Shown: positions 1 to 8,544 of the stretch, one piece after another | Numbering within the stretch: position 1 is the first letter of the stretch | Layout of the letters: every line of letters starts with the position of its first letter | Assembly: GCF_036345255.1 (NCBI RefSeq) | Contig: NZ_CP107783.1 | Coordinates: 8,983,001 to 9,047,000, forward strand | Source of the DNA: Streptomyces sp. NBC_00569 | GTDB lineage: Bacteria > Actinomycetota > Actinomycetes > Streptomycetales > Streptomycetaceae | Length of the DNA: 64,000 bases | Reading direction: 5' to 3' | Translations under genes and position numbers: made by a program | The notes under the pieces: generated by a model | Seen by the model: only the letters and a program-made list of their open reading frames with translations | Told to the model about the DNA's origin: nothing | Databases searched by the model: none

Positions 1-1
1 C

Positions 2-1498
2 GGCCTGCCCGACGAGTCGTACTACCGGGACGACAAGTTCGCCGAGATCCGCGACAAGTACGTCACCTACCTCACCGATCTCCTGACGCTCGCCGAGCAC
101 GCCGACCCCGCGGCCGCCGCGCGGACGGTCCTCGCCATCGAGACGAAGCTGGCCGCGGGCCACTGGGAGCGGGCCGAGACCCGTGACGTGCAGAAGACGT
201 ACAACCTCACCGCCCTGGACGAACTCAAGGCCCTGGCACCGGAGTTCGACTGGCACGGCTACACCGCCGGGCTCGGTGGCACCGACGCGACCATCGCCGA
301 GACGTGCGTCCGGCAGCCCTCGTACTTCGCCCACCTCTCCCAGGTCCTGACCGAGTTCCCGATCGAGCAGTGGCGCGACTGGGTGCTGGTGCGCGTGCTG
401 CGCGCCTCGGCGCCGTACCTCTCGGACGCGTTCGTCCAGAACAACTTCGACTTCTACGGGCGCACGCTCAACGGCACCCCGGAGCTGCGGGCCCGCTGGA
501 AGCGTGGCGTCGCGCTCGTCGAGGGCGCGATGGGCGAGGCGGTCGGCAAGGAGTACGTGGCCCGGCACTTCCCGCCGGCGTCCAAGGCGATGATGGACGA
601 GCTCGTCGCCAACCTCCTGGAGGCCTACCGTCAGTCGATCGCCCAGCTCGACTGGATGACCGACGAGACGAAGGAGCGGGCGTACGAGAAGCTCGCCACG
701 TTCCGTCCCAAGATCGGCTACCCGGACAAGTTCCGCGACTACTCCAAGCTCCAGGTCACCGCGGACGACCTGCTCGCCAACGCTCAGGCGGCCGCGGCGT
801 TCGAGACGGACCGTGAGCTCGCCAAGATCGGCTCGCCGGTCGACCGCGACGAGTGGTTCATGCTGCCGCAGACGGTGAACGCGTACTACAACCCGGGCAC
901 CAACGAGATCTGCTTCCCCGCGGGCATCCTGCAGAAGCCGTTCTTCGCGCCCGACGCCGACGCGGCCGAGAACTACGGCGGCATCGGCTCGGTGATCGGT
1001 CACGAGATCGGCCACGGCTTCGACGACCAGGGCGCCCAGTACGACGGCGCGGGCAACCTCAACGACTGGTGGACCGCCGCCGACAAGACGGCCTTCGAGG
1101 CCAAGTCGAAGGCCCTCATCGAGCAGTACGACGGCTTCTCGCCGCGCAACCTGCCCGGCGAGTCCGTCAACGGCGCGCTCACCGTCGGCGAGAACATCGG
1201 CGACCTCGGCGGCCTGACCATCGGCCACAAGGCGTACGTCATCTCGCTCGGCGACACCCCGTCGCCGGAGCACGAGGCCACCACCGGTTCCCAGCGCCTG
1301 TTCCTCAACTGGGCCTACTGCTGGCGCACCAAGCGGCGCAAGGAGCAGGAGCAGCAGTACCTGACGATCGACCCGCACTCGCCGCCGGAGTTCCGCGCGA
1401 ACATCGTGCGCAACCTCGACGAGTTCCACGACGCGTTCGGCACGTCGGACAGCGACGGCCTGTGGCTCGACCCGGCGGACCGCGTCCGCATCTGGTAG
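2..1498 (+). CDS. M13 family zinc metallopeptidase (neprilysin/PepO type), 5' end outside window
   Basis: The reading frame is open from the first bases of the window, so the N-terminal part of the gene is missing. Family M13 enzymes are gluzincin endopeptidases that cleave peptides. The zinc site HEIGH is encoded at 1001-1015, and the third zinc ligand lies in GENIGD at 1187-1204; both are diagnostic of M13. The protein ends in DRVRIW, where the family normally ends in a conserved tryptophan. About 498 residues are visible; full-length members have 650-700. No signal or membrane segment can be judged because the N-terminus is absent. It converges on the GH3 gene, with a long hairpin between them. 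The internal GTG at 188 is not a plausible start, since upstream codons also read as M13 sequence. Confidence 0.93.
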   Translation, partial: GLPDESYYRDDKFAEIRDKYVTYLTDLLTLAEHADPAAAARTVLAIETKLAAGHWERAETRDVQKTYNLTALDELKALAPEFDWHGYTAGLGGTDATIAETCVRQPSYFAHLSQVLTEFPIEQWRDWVLVRVLRASAPYLSDAFVQNNFDFYGRTLNGTPELRARWKRGVALVEGAMGEAVGKEYVARHFPPASKAMMDELVANLLEAYRQSIAQLDWMTDETKERAYEKLATFRPKIGYPDKFRDYSKLQVTADDLLANAQAAAAFETDRELAKIGSPVDRDEWFMLPQTVNAYYNPGTNEICFPAGILQKPFFAPDADAAENYGGIGSVIGHEIGHGFDDQGAQYDGAGNLNDWWTAADKTAFEAKSKALIEQYDGFSPRNLPGESVNGALTVGENIGDLGGLTIGHKAYVISLGDTPSPEHEATTGSQRLFLNWAYCWRTKRRKEQEQQYLTIDPHSPPEFRANIVRNLDEFHDAFGTSDSDGLWLDPADRVRIW

Positions 1499-1510
1499 CG
1501 CCCGTGACGC

Positions 1511-1543
1511 GTGGCCCGTACCTTCCAGGAAGGTACGGGCCAC
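1511..1543. terminator. bidirectional terminator between M13 peptidase and GH3 genes
   Basis: A 16-base arm (1511-1526) is followed by one base and its exact complement (1528-1543), between two convergent genes. No T-run follows, as is usual in Streptomyces. Confidence 0.8.
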
Positions 1544-1550
1544 GGCTCGT

Positions 1551-3923
1551 TCAGAGCGCGGTGACGCCGAAGCCGGCGTGCAGCACGCGGGTGTGGTCCA
1601 CGGCCCGCACGGGACCGGTCAGGGTCACGCTCGCGGTCAGCCGGAGGTCGGTGCTGGACGCGCCGAGCCGCAGCTCCAGTTCGCCCGGTTCGACGATCCG
1701 CCGACCGTCCCGCCCGGTGAACGACGCGAGGTCCGCGGGCACCGTCACCCCGACCCGCGCGGCCTGCCCCGGCGCGAGTGCCAGGCGCAGGAATCCGACC
1801 AGCCGCTGGACGGGCTGCACGACCGAGGCGACCGGGTCGTGCAGATAGAGCTGCACGACCTCGGTGCCGTCCCGGTCGCCCGAGTTCCGTACGGTGAAGG
1901 CGAGTTCGGCCTCGCCGTCCGTCCCGACCGTCGCGCGCCCCATGGTGAGGTCGGACCAGTCGAACGACGTGTACGTCAGTCCGTGCCCGAAGCCGAACGC
2001 CGGAGTCGGGTCGATGTTCGACACTTCGTTGACCTGCCCGAGCCGCGCCGCCAGATACGTGGACGGCTGGGCGCCCGGGCCGTTCGGGATGCTGACGGGC
2101 AGCCGTCCCGACGGCGCGACCCGCCCGCTGAGCACACCGGCGATCGCGGGCGTGCCCTCCTCACCGGGGAAGAACGACTGGACGACGGCGGCCGACTCCC
2201 GTACCGCACGGCCGAGTGCGTACGGGCGACCCGCCAGGAGCGTCACCACGACCGGTGTGCCGGTGTCCAGGAGCGAGTCGAGGAGTTGCTCCTGCACGCC
2301 CGGCAGCGCGAGTGAGTCCGCGTCGCAGCCCTCGCCGCTGGTGCCCCGGCCGAAGAGGCCGGCGCGGTCGCCGAGCGCGAGGACGACGACGTCGGCGCCA
2401 CGGGCCAGCTCCACGGCCTCGGCGAAACCGTCGGTGCCGGTGTCGTCGATGCCGCACCCGGGCGCGGTGACGACCTCGCTGTCGGGGAACTCGGACCTCA
2501 ACGACTCGACCAGGGTGGGCAGTTCGATCCCGGCCGGTATCTCGGGGTGCCGGGCGCCCACGTGCACCGGGAACGCGTAGCAGCCGAGGACGGCCGTCGC
2601 GGTGTCGGCGGTCGGGCCGACCACCGCGATTCTGGCGGGCCGGGCCAGGGGGAGTGTGCCGTCGTTGCGCAGCAGTACGACGGCCTGTTCGGCGACCTCC
2701 CGGGCGAGGGCGCGGCGGTCCGTGGTGTCGAGGGCCACGGTTCCGCGCAGCGCCCGGGGGTCCCCGAGATCGGCACCGGCCAGCGCCGGCGGCACCGCGT
2801 CCCATCCGGTGTCGAGGAGACCCAGCTGCGCCTTCTGCACGAGCACGCGGCGCAGCGCGCGGTCCACGACGGCCTCGGACACCCGACCGTCCTCGACCGC
2901 GTCGAGGAGCGGCTGCCCGAACGCCTTGACGGTGGGCAGTTCCACGTCCACCCCGGCGCTCAGCGCGGCGCCGGCGGCCTCGCCCCACGTGGCGGCGACA
3001 CCGTGCAGGGTCTTGAGGAACCCGACACCGAAGTAGTCCGCCACCACCGTCCCCGTGAAGCCCCAGGTGTCCCGCAGCAGCCCGGTGAGCAGCTGCTCGT
3101 CGGCTGCCGCCGGGACGCCGTCCGTGTCGGTGTAGGCGTGCATCACCGAGCGGGCGCCGCCCTCCCGCAGCGCCATCTCGAACGGCAGCAGCATCACATC
3201 GGCGCGCTCCCTGGGCCCCATGCCCACGGGCGCGAGGTTCCGTCCCGCGCGGGAGGCGGAGTACCCCACGAAGTGCTTCACGGTGGCGACGACCCCGGCG
3301 GACTCCAGGCCCTGGACGTAGGCGGTGCCGAGGGTTCCGACGAGGTAGGGATCCTCGCCCATGGTCTCCTCGACGCGGCCCCACCGGGCGTCGCGCACGA
3401 CGTCGAGCACGGGGGCGAGACCCTGGTGCACACCCACCGAGCGCATGTCCTGCCCGATGGCCCCGGCCATGCGCCGTACCAGCGCCGGATCGAAGGTCGC
3501 GCCCCACGAGAGGGGGACGGGGTAGGCGGTCGCGCCCCAGGCGGCGAAGCCCGCGAGGCACTCCTCATGGGCCACGGCCGGGATGCCGAAGCGGTTTCCC
3601 GCGGCGATGCGGCGCTGGGTGCGCAGCAGGGACAGCGCGCCGAGGGCCGGGTCGACGGGGGCGGTGCCGAAGGGCCTGGTGAGCTGCCCGAGCCCGTGGG
3701 GCAGCAGCGCCTCGAGGTCGACCACCTCCTCCATCTCGTGCTGGTACGGAGCGACTTCGCCGCCCTCGTCGGACGCCCCGACCCACACGCCGAACAGCTG
3801 GGCGACCTTCTCCTGGAGGGTCATCTCGGCGACGAGGGCGTCGGCGCGCGCCTCGTGGCCGAGGGTCGTGTCGCGCCACAGGGGGGTGGTGGAGTCTGTC
3901 GTTACGGCCACGTTGTGGGTCAC
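1551..3923 (-). CDS. glycoside hydrolase family 3 beta-glucosidase/beta-xylosidase
   Basis: A 790-residue GH3 enzyme predicted to release terminal beta-linked sugars from oligosaccharides. Order: (beta/alpha)8 domain with KHFVGY near residue 216 and the likely nucleophile Asp296 in VVADYFG; then the alpha/beta sandwich domain; then a C-terminal fibronectin-III-like domain with the family pattern VVQLYLHDP. No signal peptide is seen, so it probably works in the cytosol on sugars imported by the upstream ABC system. The GTG start at 3923 overlaps the stop of the preceding permease (GTGA), implying translational coupling; a second GTG at 3911 is possible. The frame stays open far upstream, but that extension is the antisense of the permease. 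Beta-glucosidase and beta-xylosidase activities cannot be separated by eye. Confidence 0.93.
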   Translation of the reverse strand: MTHNVAVTTDSTTPLWRDTTLGHEARADALVAEMTLQEKVAQLFGVWVGASDEGGEVAPYQHEMEEVVDLEALLPHGLGQLTRPFGTAPVDPALGALSLLRTQRRIAAGNRFGIPAVAHEECLAGFAAWGATAYPVPLSWGATFDPALVRRMAGAIGQDMRSVGVHQGLAPVLDVVRDARWGRVEETMGEDPYLVGTLGTAYVQGLESAGVVATVKHFVGYSASRAGRNLAPVGMGPRERADVMLLPFEMALREGGARSVMHAYTDTDGVPAAADEQLLTGLLRDTWGFTGTVVADYFGVGFLKTLHGVAATWGEAAGAALSAGVDVELPTVKAFGQPLLDAVEDGRVSEAVVDRALRRVLVQKAQLGLLDTGWDAVPPALAGADLGDPRALRGTVALDTTDRRALAREVAEQAVVLLRNDGTLPLARPARIAVVGPTADTATAVLGCYAFPVHVGARHPEIPAGIELPTLVESLRSEFPDSEVVTAPGCGIDDTGTDGFAEAVELARGADVVVLALGDRAGLFGRGTSGEGCDADSLALPGVQEQLLDSLLDTGTPVVVTLLAGRPYALGRAVRESAAVVQSFFPGEEGTPAIAGVLSGRVAPSGRLPVSIPNGPGAQPSTYLAARLGQVNEVSNIDPTPAFGFGHGLTYTSFDWSDLTMGRATVGTDGEAELAFTVRNSGDRDGTEVVQLYLHDPVASVVQPVQRLVGFLRLALAPGQAARVGVTVPADLASFTGRDGRRIVEPGELELRLGASSTDLRLTASVTLTGPVRAVDHTRVLHAGFGVTAL

Positions 3924-4741
3924 TTTCCTCCCACGCCCATGAGCCCCTGGACCAGGGTGCGCCGGGCGAACAGGTAGACGAGCAGGACGGGCACCATGGA
4001 CAGGACCACGGCGGCCAGCAGCCCCGGGACGTTGATGCCGTACTGGGTGCGGAAGTTGTAGAGCCCCAGGGTGATCACCTTGGTGGAGTCGGACTGGGTG
4101 AGCACCAGGGGGAACAGGAAGCCGTTCCACGCCTGAAGGGCGGAGAAGACCGCGATCGTCGAGAGCCCGCCCCGCGACAGGGGGAGCACGAGCTGACGGA
4201 ACACCCGCCAGGACGAGGCGCCGTCGATGGCCATGGCCTCGTACAGATCCGGGGTGATGTCGCGCATCACCCCGGTCAGGACCAGGGCGCACATGGGGAG
4301 CGAGAAGGCGGCGGTCGGCAGGATGACGCCGATGAGGTTGTCGTAGAGCCCCGCCTTGCTGATGACGTAGAACATCGGCACGATCACCGCCTGCGCGGGG
4401 ATGGCGAGACCGAGCAGGAAGAGGCGGAAGACAGCGGTCGTGACGCGGCCGCGGCTGCGGACGATGGTGTACGACAGCGGTGGCACCACCACGAGGACGA
4501 TCGCGACCACACACACGGTCACGATCACCGTGTTGAGGAAGTACCGGCCGAAGCCGGTGGAGAAGTCGTCGATGTAGTTGTGCAGTGTGAAGTGCCGCGG
4601 CAGGCTCAGCGGGCCGCTCGCGCCGTAGTCCGCGCGTGACTGCACGGACGCCGAGACCAGGACGTAGAGCGGGGCGCCGACGACGAGCAGCCAGAGCACG
4701 GAGCCCAGGCCGGCCAGGTAGTTGGGGCGTTGCTTGCTCAC
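3920..4741 (-). CDS. carbohydrate ABC transporter permease, MalG type
   Basis: A 273-residue inner-membrane permease of the CUT1 class with about six hydrophobic segments. The EAA loop is visible as YEAMAIDGASSWRVFRQLVLP, the site that contacts the ATPase. It pairs with the MalF-type permease upstream to form the channel for a sugar delivered by the lipoprotein encoded at 5688-6998. The GTG start at 4741 overlaps the upstream stop by the GTGA arrangement, and its own stop overlaps the GH3 start in the same way. No ATPase gene lies in this operon; Streptomyces CUT1 systems commonly share one MsiK-type ATPase encoded elsewhere, so that is the likely energy source. Confidence 0.93.
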   Translation of the reverse strand: MSKQRPNYLAGLGSVLWLLVVGAPLYVLVSASVQSRADYGASGPLSLPRHFTLHNYIDDFSTGFGRYFLNTVIVTVCVVAIVLVVVPPLSYTIVRSRGRVTTAVFRLFLLGLAIPAQAVIVPMFYVISKAGLYDNLIGVILPTAAFSLPMCALVLTGVMRDITPDLYEAMAIDGASSWRVFRQLVLPLSRGGLSTIAVFSALQAWNGFLFPLVLTQSDSTKVITLGLYNFRTQYGINVPGLLAAVVLSMVPVLLVYLFARRTLVQGLMGVGGK

Positions 4742-5673
4742 AGGCCCTCCACCGAGCTGCGCATCTTGTCGTAGCCCGAGACCCGCACCACGACGAGCGA
4801 GATGACCGTCGCGACCACCACCAGGAGCAGCGCGATGGCCGATCCCGCGCCGAAGTCGAAGCTCTTGAAGGCCTTTTGGTACATGTAGTAGGCGCTGATG
4901 GTGGTGTCCGTGCCGGGGCCGCCCTGGGTCAGGATCAGGACGGTGTCGAACGTGGTGAGGCCGCCGACGACCATCAGGATCATCGACGTGATCATGGTGT
5001 TGCGCAGTTGCGGCAGCGTGATGTGGAAGAACTGGCGCACCGTGCCCGCCCCGTCGATCTGCGCCGCCTGGTAGAGGACTTGAGGGATCGCCCGCGCCGC
5101 GCCCTGGTAGATCAGGGTGTGGAACGGGGTGAACTGCCAGGCTCCCACGAAGACGAGCACCCCGATGGCCCCGCTCTGCATACCGAGCAGATTGCCGTCG
5201 CCGAACAGCCACTTGGCCTGCGACGGCACACCGAAGTTGGGGTCGAGCAGGGTGCGCCACAGGACGGAGACCGCGGTGGCGGACAGCAGCAGCGGGACGA
5301 AGTAGATCGCGGACAGGACCGCGCGGTTGCGCTGGTGGCCCGCCGCCCAGACGCCGAGCAGGATGCTCAGCGGCGTCTGGACGAGCACGCCCAGGACGGT
5401 GATCAGCACGCTCAGCCAGAGGCTGTTGAGCATCACCGGGTCGTCGAGGAGCTTGGTCCAGTTGTCGAGCCCGGCGAACCGGGGCGAGCCCAGGCCGTTC
5501 CAGCTCGTGAACGACAGCACGGCGACCAGGAGGAGCGGAACGACGGCGAACAGGACGAAGAACGCGGTGGCGGGCAGCGCCCAGGCGAAACCCGGGCGCC
5601 CCACACCTCCCGTGCGCCGCTTCGCGGTCCGCCGTTCCGCCACGACCGCGGCCTTGGAGACGGTGGTGGTCAT
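4738..5673 (-). CDS. carbohydrate ABC transporter permease, MalF type
   Basis: A 311-residue membrane permease. A basic N-terminus (about 25 residues) precedes the first hydrophobic helix, and the EAA-type loop reads YQAAQIDGAGTVRQFFHITLP. It is the partner of the MalG-type permease downstream. The ATG at 5673 lies 14 bases after the stop of the binding-protein gene. The gene order binding protein, MalF, MalG, glycosidase is the usual one for oligosaccharide-utilisation operons in Streptomyces. The substrate is unknown; because the last gene is a GH3 enzyme, a beta-linked disaccharide such as cellobiose, gentiobiose or a xylo-oligomer is the reasonable guess. Confidence 0.93.
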   Translation of the reverse strand: MTTTVSKAAVVAERRTAKRRTGGVGRPGFAWALPATAFFVLFAVVPLLLVAVLSFTSWNGLGSPRFAGLDNWTKLLDDPVMLNSLWLSVLITVLGVLVQTPLSILLGVWAAGHQRNRAVLSAIYFVPLLLSATAVSVLWRTLLDPNFGVPSQAKWLFGDGNLLGMQSGAIGVLVFVGAWQFTPFHTLIYQGAARAIPQVLYQAAQIDGAGTVRQFFHITLPQLRNTMITSMILMVVGGLTTFDTVLILTQGGPGTDTTISAYYMYQKAFKSFDFGAGSAIALLLVVVATVISLVVVRVSGYDKMRSSVEGL

Positions 5674-5687
5674 CTCGGCAGCCGGGC

Positions 5688-6998
5688 TCACGCGGTGGGC
5701 AAGGCCTGCATGGCCTTGATGAAGCCGTCGGTGTCGAGCCCGCCGTTGAAGAACTGCTGGACCGCCTGGTGCATGGGCGTCGAGGCGGACTGGGGGTAGG
5801 CCTGGTCCCACGAGAGCTGGAACGACGGGGCCTTCTTCACGAGGTCGAACTGGTACTTCGAGTACCCCGGGCTCGCGGAGGCGCCGAGGAACTTCTCCGT
5901 GTTGGTCGTGGTCGGCAGGTTGCCGATGCCCAGCTGCGCCTTCACGAACTCGTCGGAGTACTGGAGCTTGAGGAACGCGGCGACGGCCTCGGGATGCTTC
6001 GTCTTCTTCATCACGGAGTAGAAGTTGTTGGTGTTGCCGACGAGGTTGCCGGCGTCGCCGGTGCCGCCCGCGACCGTCGGGAACGAGGAGTAGCCGAGGT
6101 CCTTCTTGGCGAACGCGGGGTGGGAGTCCTGCTGGGTCGAGTACTCCCACGAACCCATGAGCTCGAAGCCGGCCTTGCCGGTGGCGAGCAGCGTGGGCGA
6201 ACCCTGGTCGGTGAACTTGACCGAGTCGTAGTTGGTGCCGAAGGCGCCCGCGTCGACGAGCTCCCTGATCATGCCCAGCGCCTTCTTGCTGCCCGCGCTC
6301 TCCCAGGCGCTCTTGTCGCCGCCGAGCGCCTTCTGGAAGACCTCCGGGCCGGCGACGCGGTCGTAGAGGTACTCGAACCACATCAGCGTCGGCCACTGGT
6401 CGCCACCGCCGAGCGCGATCGGGGTGACGCCCTTGGCCTTGAGCGCCTTCACCGCCCCCAGCAGGTCGTCCCAGGTCTTGGGCGGCGTGACACCGGCGTC
6501 GGCCAGCACCTTCTTGTTGTTGAAGAGCAGCACCGGCTGCGTGCCGCGCATCGGGACGCCGTACGGCTTCCCGTTCACCGACGCGCTGTCGAAGACGGAC
6601 GGCAGGAAACTGGACTTGAGCGCCGGGTCCTCCTTGATGAAGTCGTCGAGCGGCAGCAGCAGGTCGGCGTCGACGAAGGGCTTGATGCTGCCGCCACCCC
6701 AGTTGAAGAAGATGTCGGGGGCCTGCGGGGTGCTGATGATGGTCTGCAGCTTCTGCTGGTAGTCGGCGCCGGGAATGGTGTCGAGGACCGCCTTGACCTT
6801 CGACGTCTTGTTGAAGGTGGCCACGAGCTGCTTCTCGACCTTGTTGGCCGCGTCCCCGTACACCAGCACGTGGATCTTGTCGGAGCCCCCGCCGCCTGCC
6901 GAGTCGGAGGAGCCGCCGCCACAGGCCGACAGGGTCAGACCGAGGGCGAGTGCCACACCTGCGGCGACGGCGCGGGAGATCCGTGCGGGTGTCTTCAT
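5688..6998 (-). CDS. sugar ABC transporter substrate-binding lipoprotein
   Basis: A 436-residue extracellular binding protein. The signal peptide ends in the lipobox LSAC with the lipidated cysteine at residue 26, followed by a Gly/Ser linker and a type-1 solute-binding fold (SBP_bac_1). It captures the sugar outside the membrane and hands it to the two permeases. The ATG at 6998 is preceded by GAGAGG about nine bases upstream. The frame continues open upstream to 7709, but that part is antisense of the LacI gene. First gene of a four-gene transcript, with a good promoter about 50 bases upstream. Confidence 0.93.
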   Translation of the reverse strand: MKTPARISRAVAAGVALALGLTLSACGGGSSDSAGGGGSDKIHVLVYGDAANKVEKQLVATFNKTSKVKAVLDTIPGADYQQKLQTIISTPQAPDIFFNWGGGSIKPFVDADLLLPLDDFIKEDPALKSSFLPSVFDSASVNGKPYGVPMRGTQPVLLFNNKKVLADAGVTPPKTWDDLLGAVKALKAKGVTPIALGGGDQWPTLMWFEYLYDRVAGPEVFQKALGGDKSAWESAGSKKALGMIRELVDAGAFGTNYDSVKFTDQGSPTLLATGKAGFELMGSWEYSTQQDSHPAFAKKDLGYSSFPTVAGGTGDAGNLVGNTNNFYSVMKKTKHPEAVAAFLKLQYSDEFVKAQLGIGNLPTTTNTEKFLGASASPGYSKYQFDLVKKAPSFQLSWDQAYPQSASTPMHQAVQQFFNGGLDTDGFIKAMQALPTA

Positions 6999-7053
6999 CT
7001 TCGAAGCCTCTCGAAAGTGTCGGTGAAGAGAGCGAAATTTGCTGGGCGGTGTG

Positions 7054-7082
7054 ACGCTAAGGCGCGCCGAGGAGGCGGTCAA
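7054..7082 (-). promoter_or_regulatory. sigma-70-type promoter of the sugar ABC/GH3 operon
   Basis: On the minus strand, -35 TTGACC (7077-7082) and -10 TAGCGT (7054-7059) are separated by exactly 17 bases. The predicted start is near 7047, giving a leader of about 48 bases before the lipoprotein ATG. A near-palindrome AGCGAAATTTGCT (7031-7043) lies just downstream and could be an operator. Confidence 0.6.
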
Positions 7083-7100
7083 TACTCGGAGTGCGGGTTT

Positions 7101-7115
7101 CCGAAGCGTTATCGG
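7101..7115. promoter_or_regulatory. candidate LacI-family operator upstream of the sugar operon
   Basis: CCGAAGCGTTATCGG has inverted CCGA/TCGG ends and contains AAGCGTTA, which resembles the CG-centred core bound by LacI/CcpA-type regulators. It lies about 20 bases upstream of the -35 box and between the LacI gene and its presumed target operon. Confidence 0.4.
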
Positions 7116-7267
7116 TGGAGCGCCCGGCGCAGGTCGGCCCGTGCGGCGAAAGGGCATGACGACGGGGCGGCCCGGTTCTGGCCGCCGAAGATGGGCACGG
7201 GCAGTGCGCGCCGACAGTTTCGAAGATCGCCGTCGCGTGTGAGGGGTGACGGGCGTCGTGGTGAGGG

Positions 7268-8329
7268 CTACCGCTCGGCGGGCGCCGCCGTGCTGCTCCG
7301 CACGACGAGACGGGTCGCCAGGTCCATGCGCGGCGTCGGGGGCTTCCTGCCCCGTGCCAGGTCGAGGGTCAGCCGTGCGGCTGCCTCGGCCATCTCGACC
7401 AGGGGCTGGCGGACGGTGGTCAGCGGCGGACCGACCCAGCGGGCCAGGGGCAGATCGTCGAAGCCCACGACGCTGAGGTCGTCCGGGATCCGCAGGCCGA
7501 GCTCGCGGGCCGCCTCGTAGAGGCCGAGCGCCTGGAGGTCGTTGCCGGCGAACACGGCGGTCGGCCGGTCCGGCAGGCCGAGCAGTTCCAGACCGGCCGC
7601 GTGGCCGGACTCGTGATGGAAGGTCCCCTCGCGGATCAGCGCGGGATCGAATGCCACTCCGGCCGTCTCCAGGGCCGCCCGGTAGCCGTCGATCCGGGCG
7701 CGGCTGCACATCATCCCCGCCGGGCCCGCGATCACACCGATCCGGCGATGGCCCAGTTCCAGCAGGTGCCGGGTGGCGGCCAGGCCGCCCTGCCAGTTCG
7801 TGGCGCCGATCGCGGGCACATCGTCCCCGGGGTCGCCCGCCGGGTCCATCACCACGAACGGGATGTCGCGGCTGGTGAGCTGCGCCCGCTGGGCGGCGTC
7901 GAGCCCGGACAGGACGAGGATCACGCCGGTGGGACGGCGGGCGAGGACGCCGTCGACCCAGGACTGGCCGATGCTGAGCTGCCCGGCGTGCTCGGACAGG
8001 ACCAGGCTGAGCCCCTCCTCGCGGGCGACGTTCTCGACGCCGCGGATCACCTCCATCGACCAGGAGCTGTCCAGCTCGTGGAAGACGAGTTCGAGGAGGG
8101 GGATGGCCGTGGTGTTGGCCCTGCGGCGCTGGTAGCCGTGGCGGCGGAGCAGCTCCTCGACCCGCTCGCGGGTGGCCGGGGCGACATCGGCCCGGCCGTT
8201 GAGGACTTTCGAAACAGTCGGAGCGGAGACCCCCGCTTCGCGGGCGATCTCGGCAAGCGTCGCCGTGCCGGCCTCGGGGGCCTCCGGGGACGCCGGCCTC
8301 TGCTTCTTCTGCACCGCTGAGGAGTTCAC
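7268..8329 (-). CDS. LacI-family transcriptional regulator
   Basis: A 353-residue regulator. The N-terminal helix-turn-helix lies at about residues 23-43 (LAEIAREAGVSAPTVSKVLN), followed by the hinge helix and a periplasmic-binding-protein-like sensor domain (Peripla_BP_3 type). It probably represses the downstream ABC/GH3 operon until the sugar inducer is present. The GTG at 8329 is taken as start, but no clear ribosome binding site is seen; a GTG at 8314 also precedes the whole HTH. It is transcribed in the same direction as the operon, 269 bases upstream of it, and divergently from the alditol oxidase gene. Confidence 0.9.
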   Translation of the reverse strand: MNSSAVQKKQRPASPEAPEAGTATLAEIAREAGVSAPTVSKVLNGRADVAPATRERVEELLRRHGYQRRRANTTAIPLLELVFHELDSSWSMEVIRGVENVAREEGLSLVLSEHAGQLSIGQSWVDGVLARRPTGVILVLSGLDAAQRAQLTSRDIPFVVMDPAGDPGDDVPAIGATNWQGGLAATRHLLELGHRRIGVIAGPAGMMCSRARIDGYRAALETAGVAFDPALIREGTFHHESGHAAGLELLGLPDRPTAVFAGNDLQALGLYEAARELGLRIPDDLSVVGFDDLPLARWVGPPLTTVRQPLVEMAEAAARLTLDLARGRKPPTPRMDLATRLVVRSSTAAPAER

Positions 8330-8454
8330 GGTACGGATCGTAACTTCTAGGGGGTGAGACGCGGCAAGGGGATCAGAGGACCTCGGCGCCTTGACGCCCC
8401 GGAAAGATCCTTCTAGTTTTCGCAACATGCGTCATCGACGTCGAAATAGTTGAA

Positions 8455-8532
8455 CGCGAACTCCTCGAGACGCGAACTCCTTGAGACTGGGGACGTGAGC
8501 CCCTCGGGACCTGAGACGCGAACCTCTTGAGA
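8455..8532 (+). repeat. three copies of a 16-base repeat upstream of the alditol oxidase gene
   Basis: CGCGAACTCCTCGAGA (8455-8470) and CGCGAACTCCTTGAGA (8471-8486) are in tandem, and CGCGAACCTCTTGAGA (8517-8532) follows after 30 bases. Each carries a small CTC...GAG inverted repeat. The set sits immediately in front of the start codon, as expected for a repeated operator. Confidence 0.65.
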
Positions 8533-8544
8533 ACGGACATGTGT

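Noticed and set aside
3924..4514. N-terminal extension of the GH3 frame by nearly 200 codons
   Set aside because: It is antisense to the MalG-type permease; the GTGA overlap gives a natural start.
6999..7709. Extension of the sugar-binding protein frame upstream
   Set aside because: It runs over the promoter and the LacI gene; the lipoprotein signal peptide defines the start at 6998.
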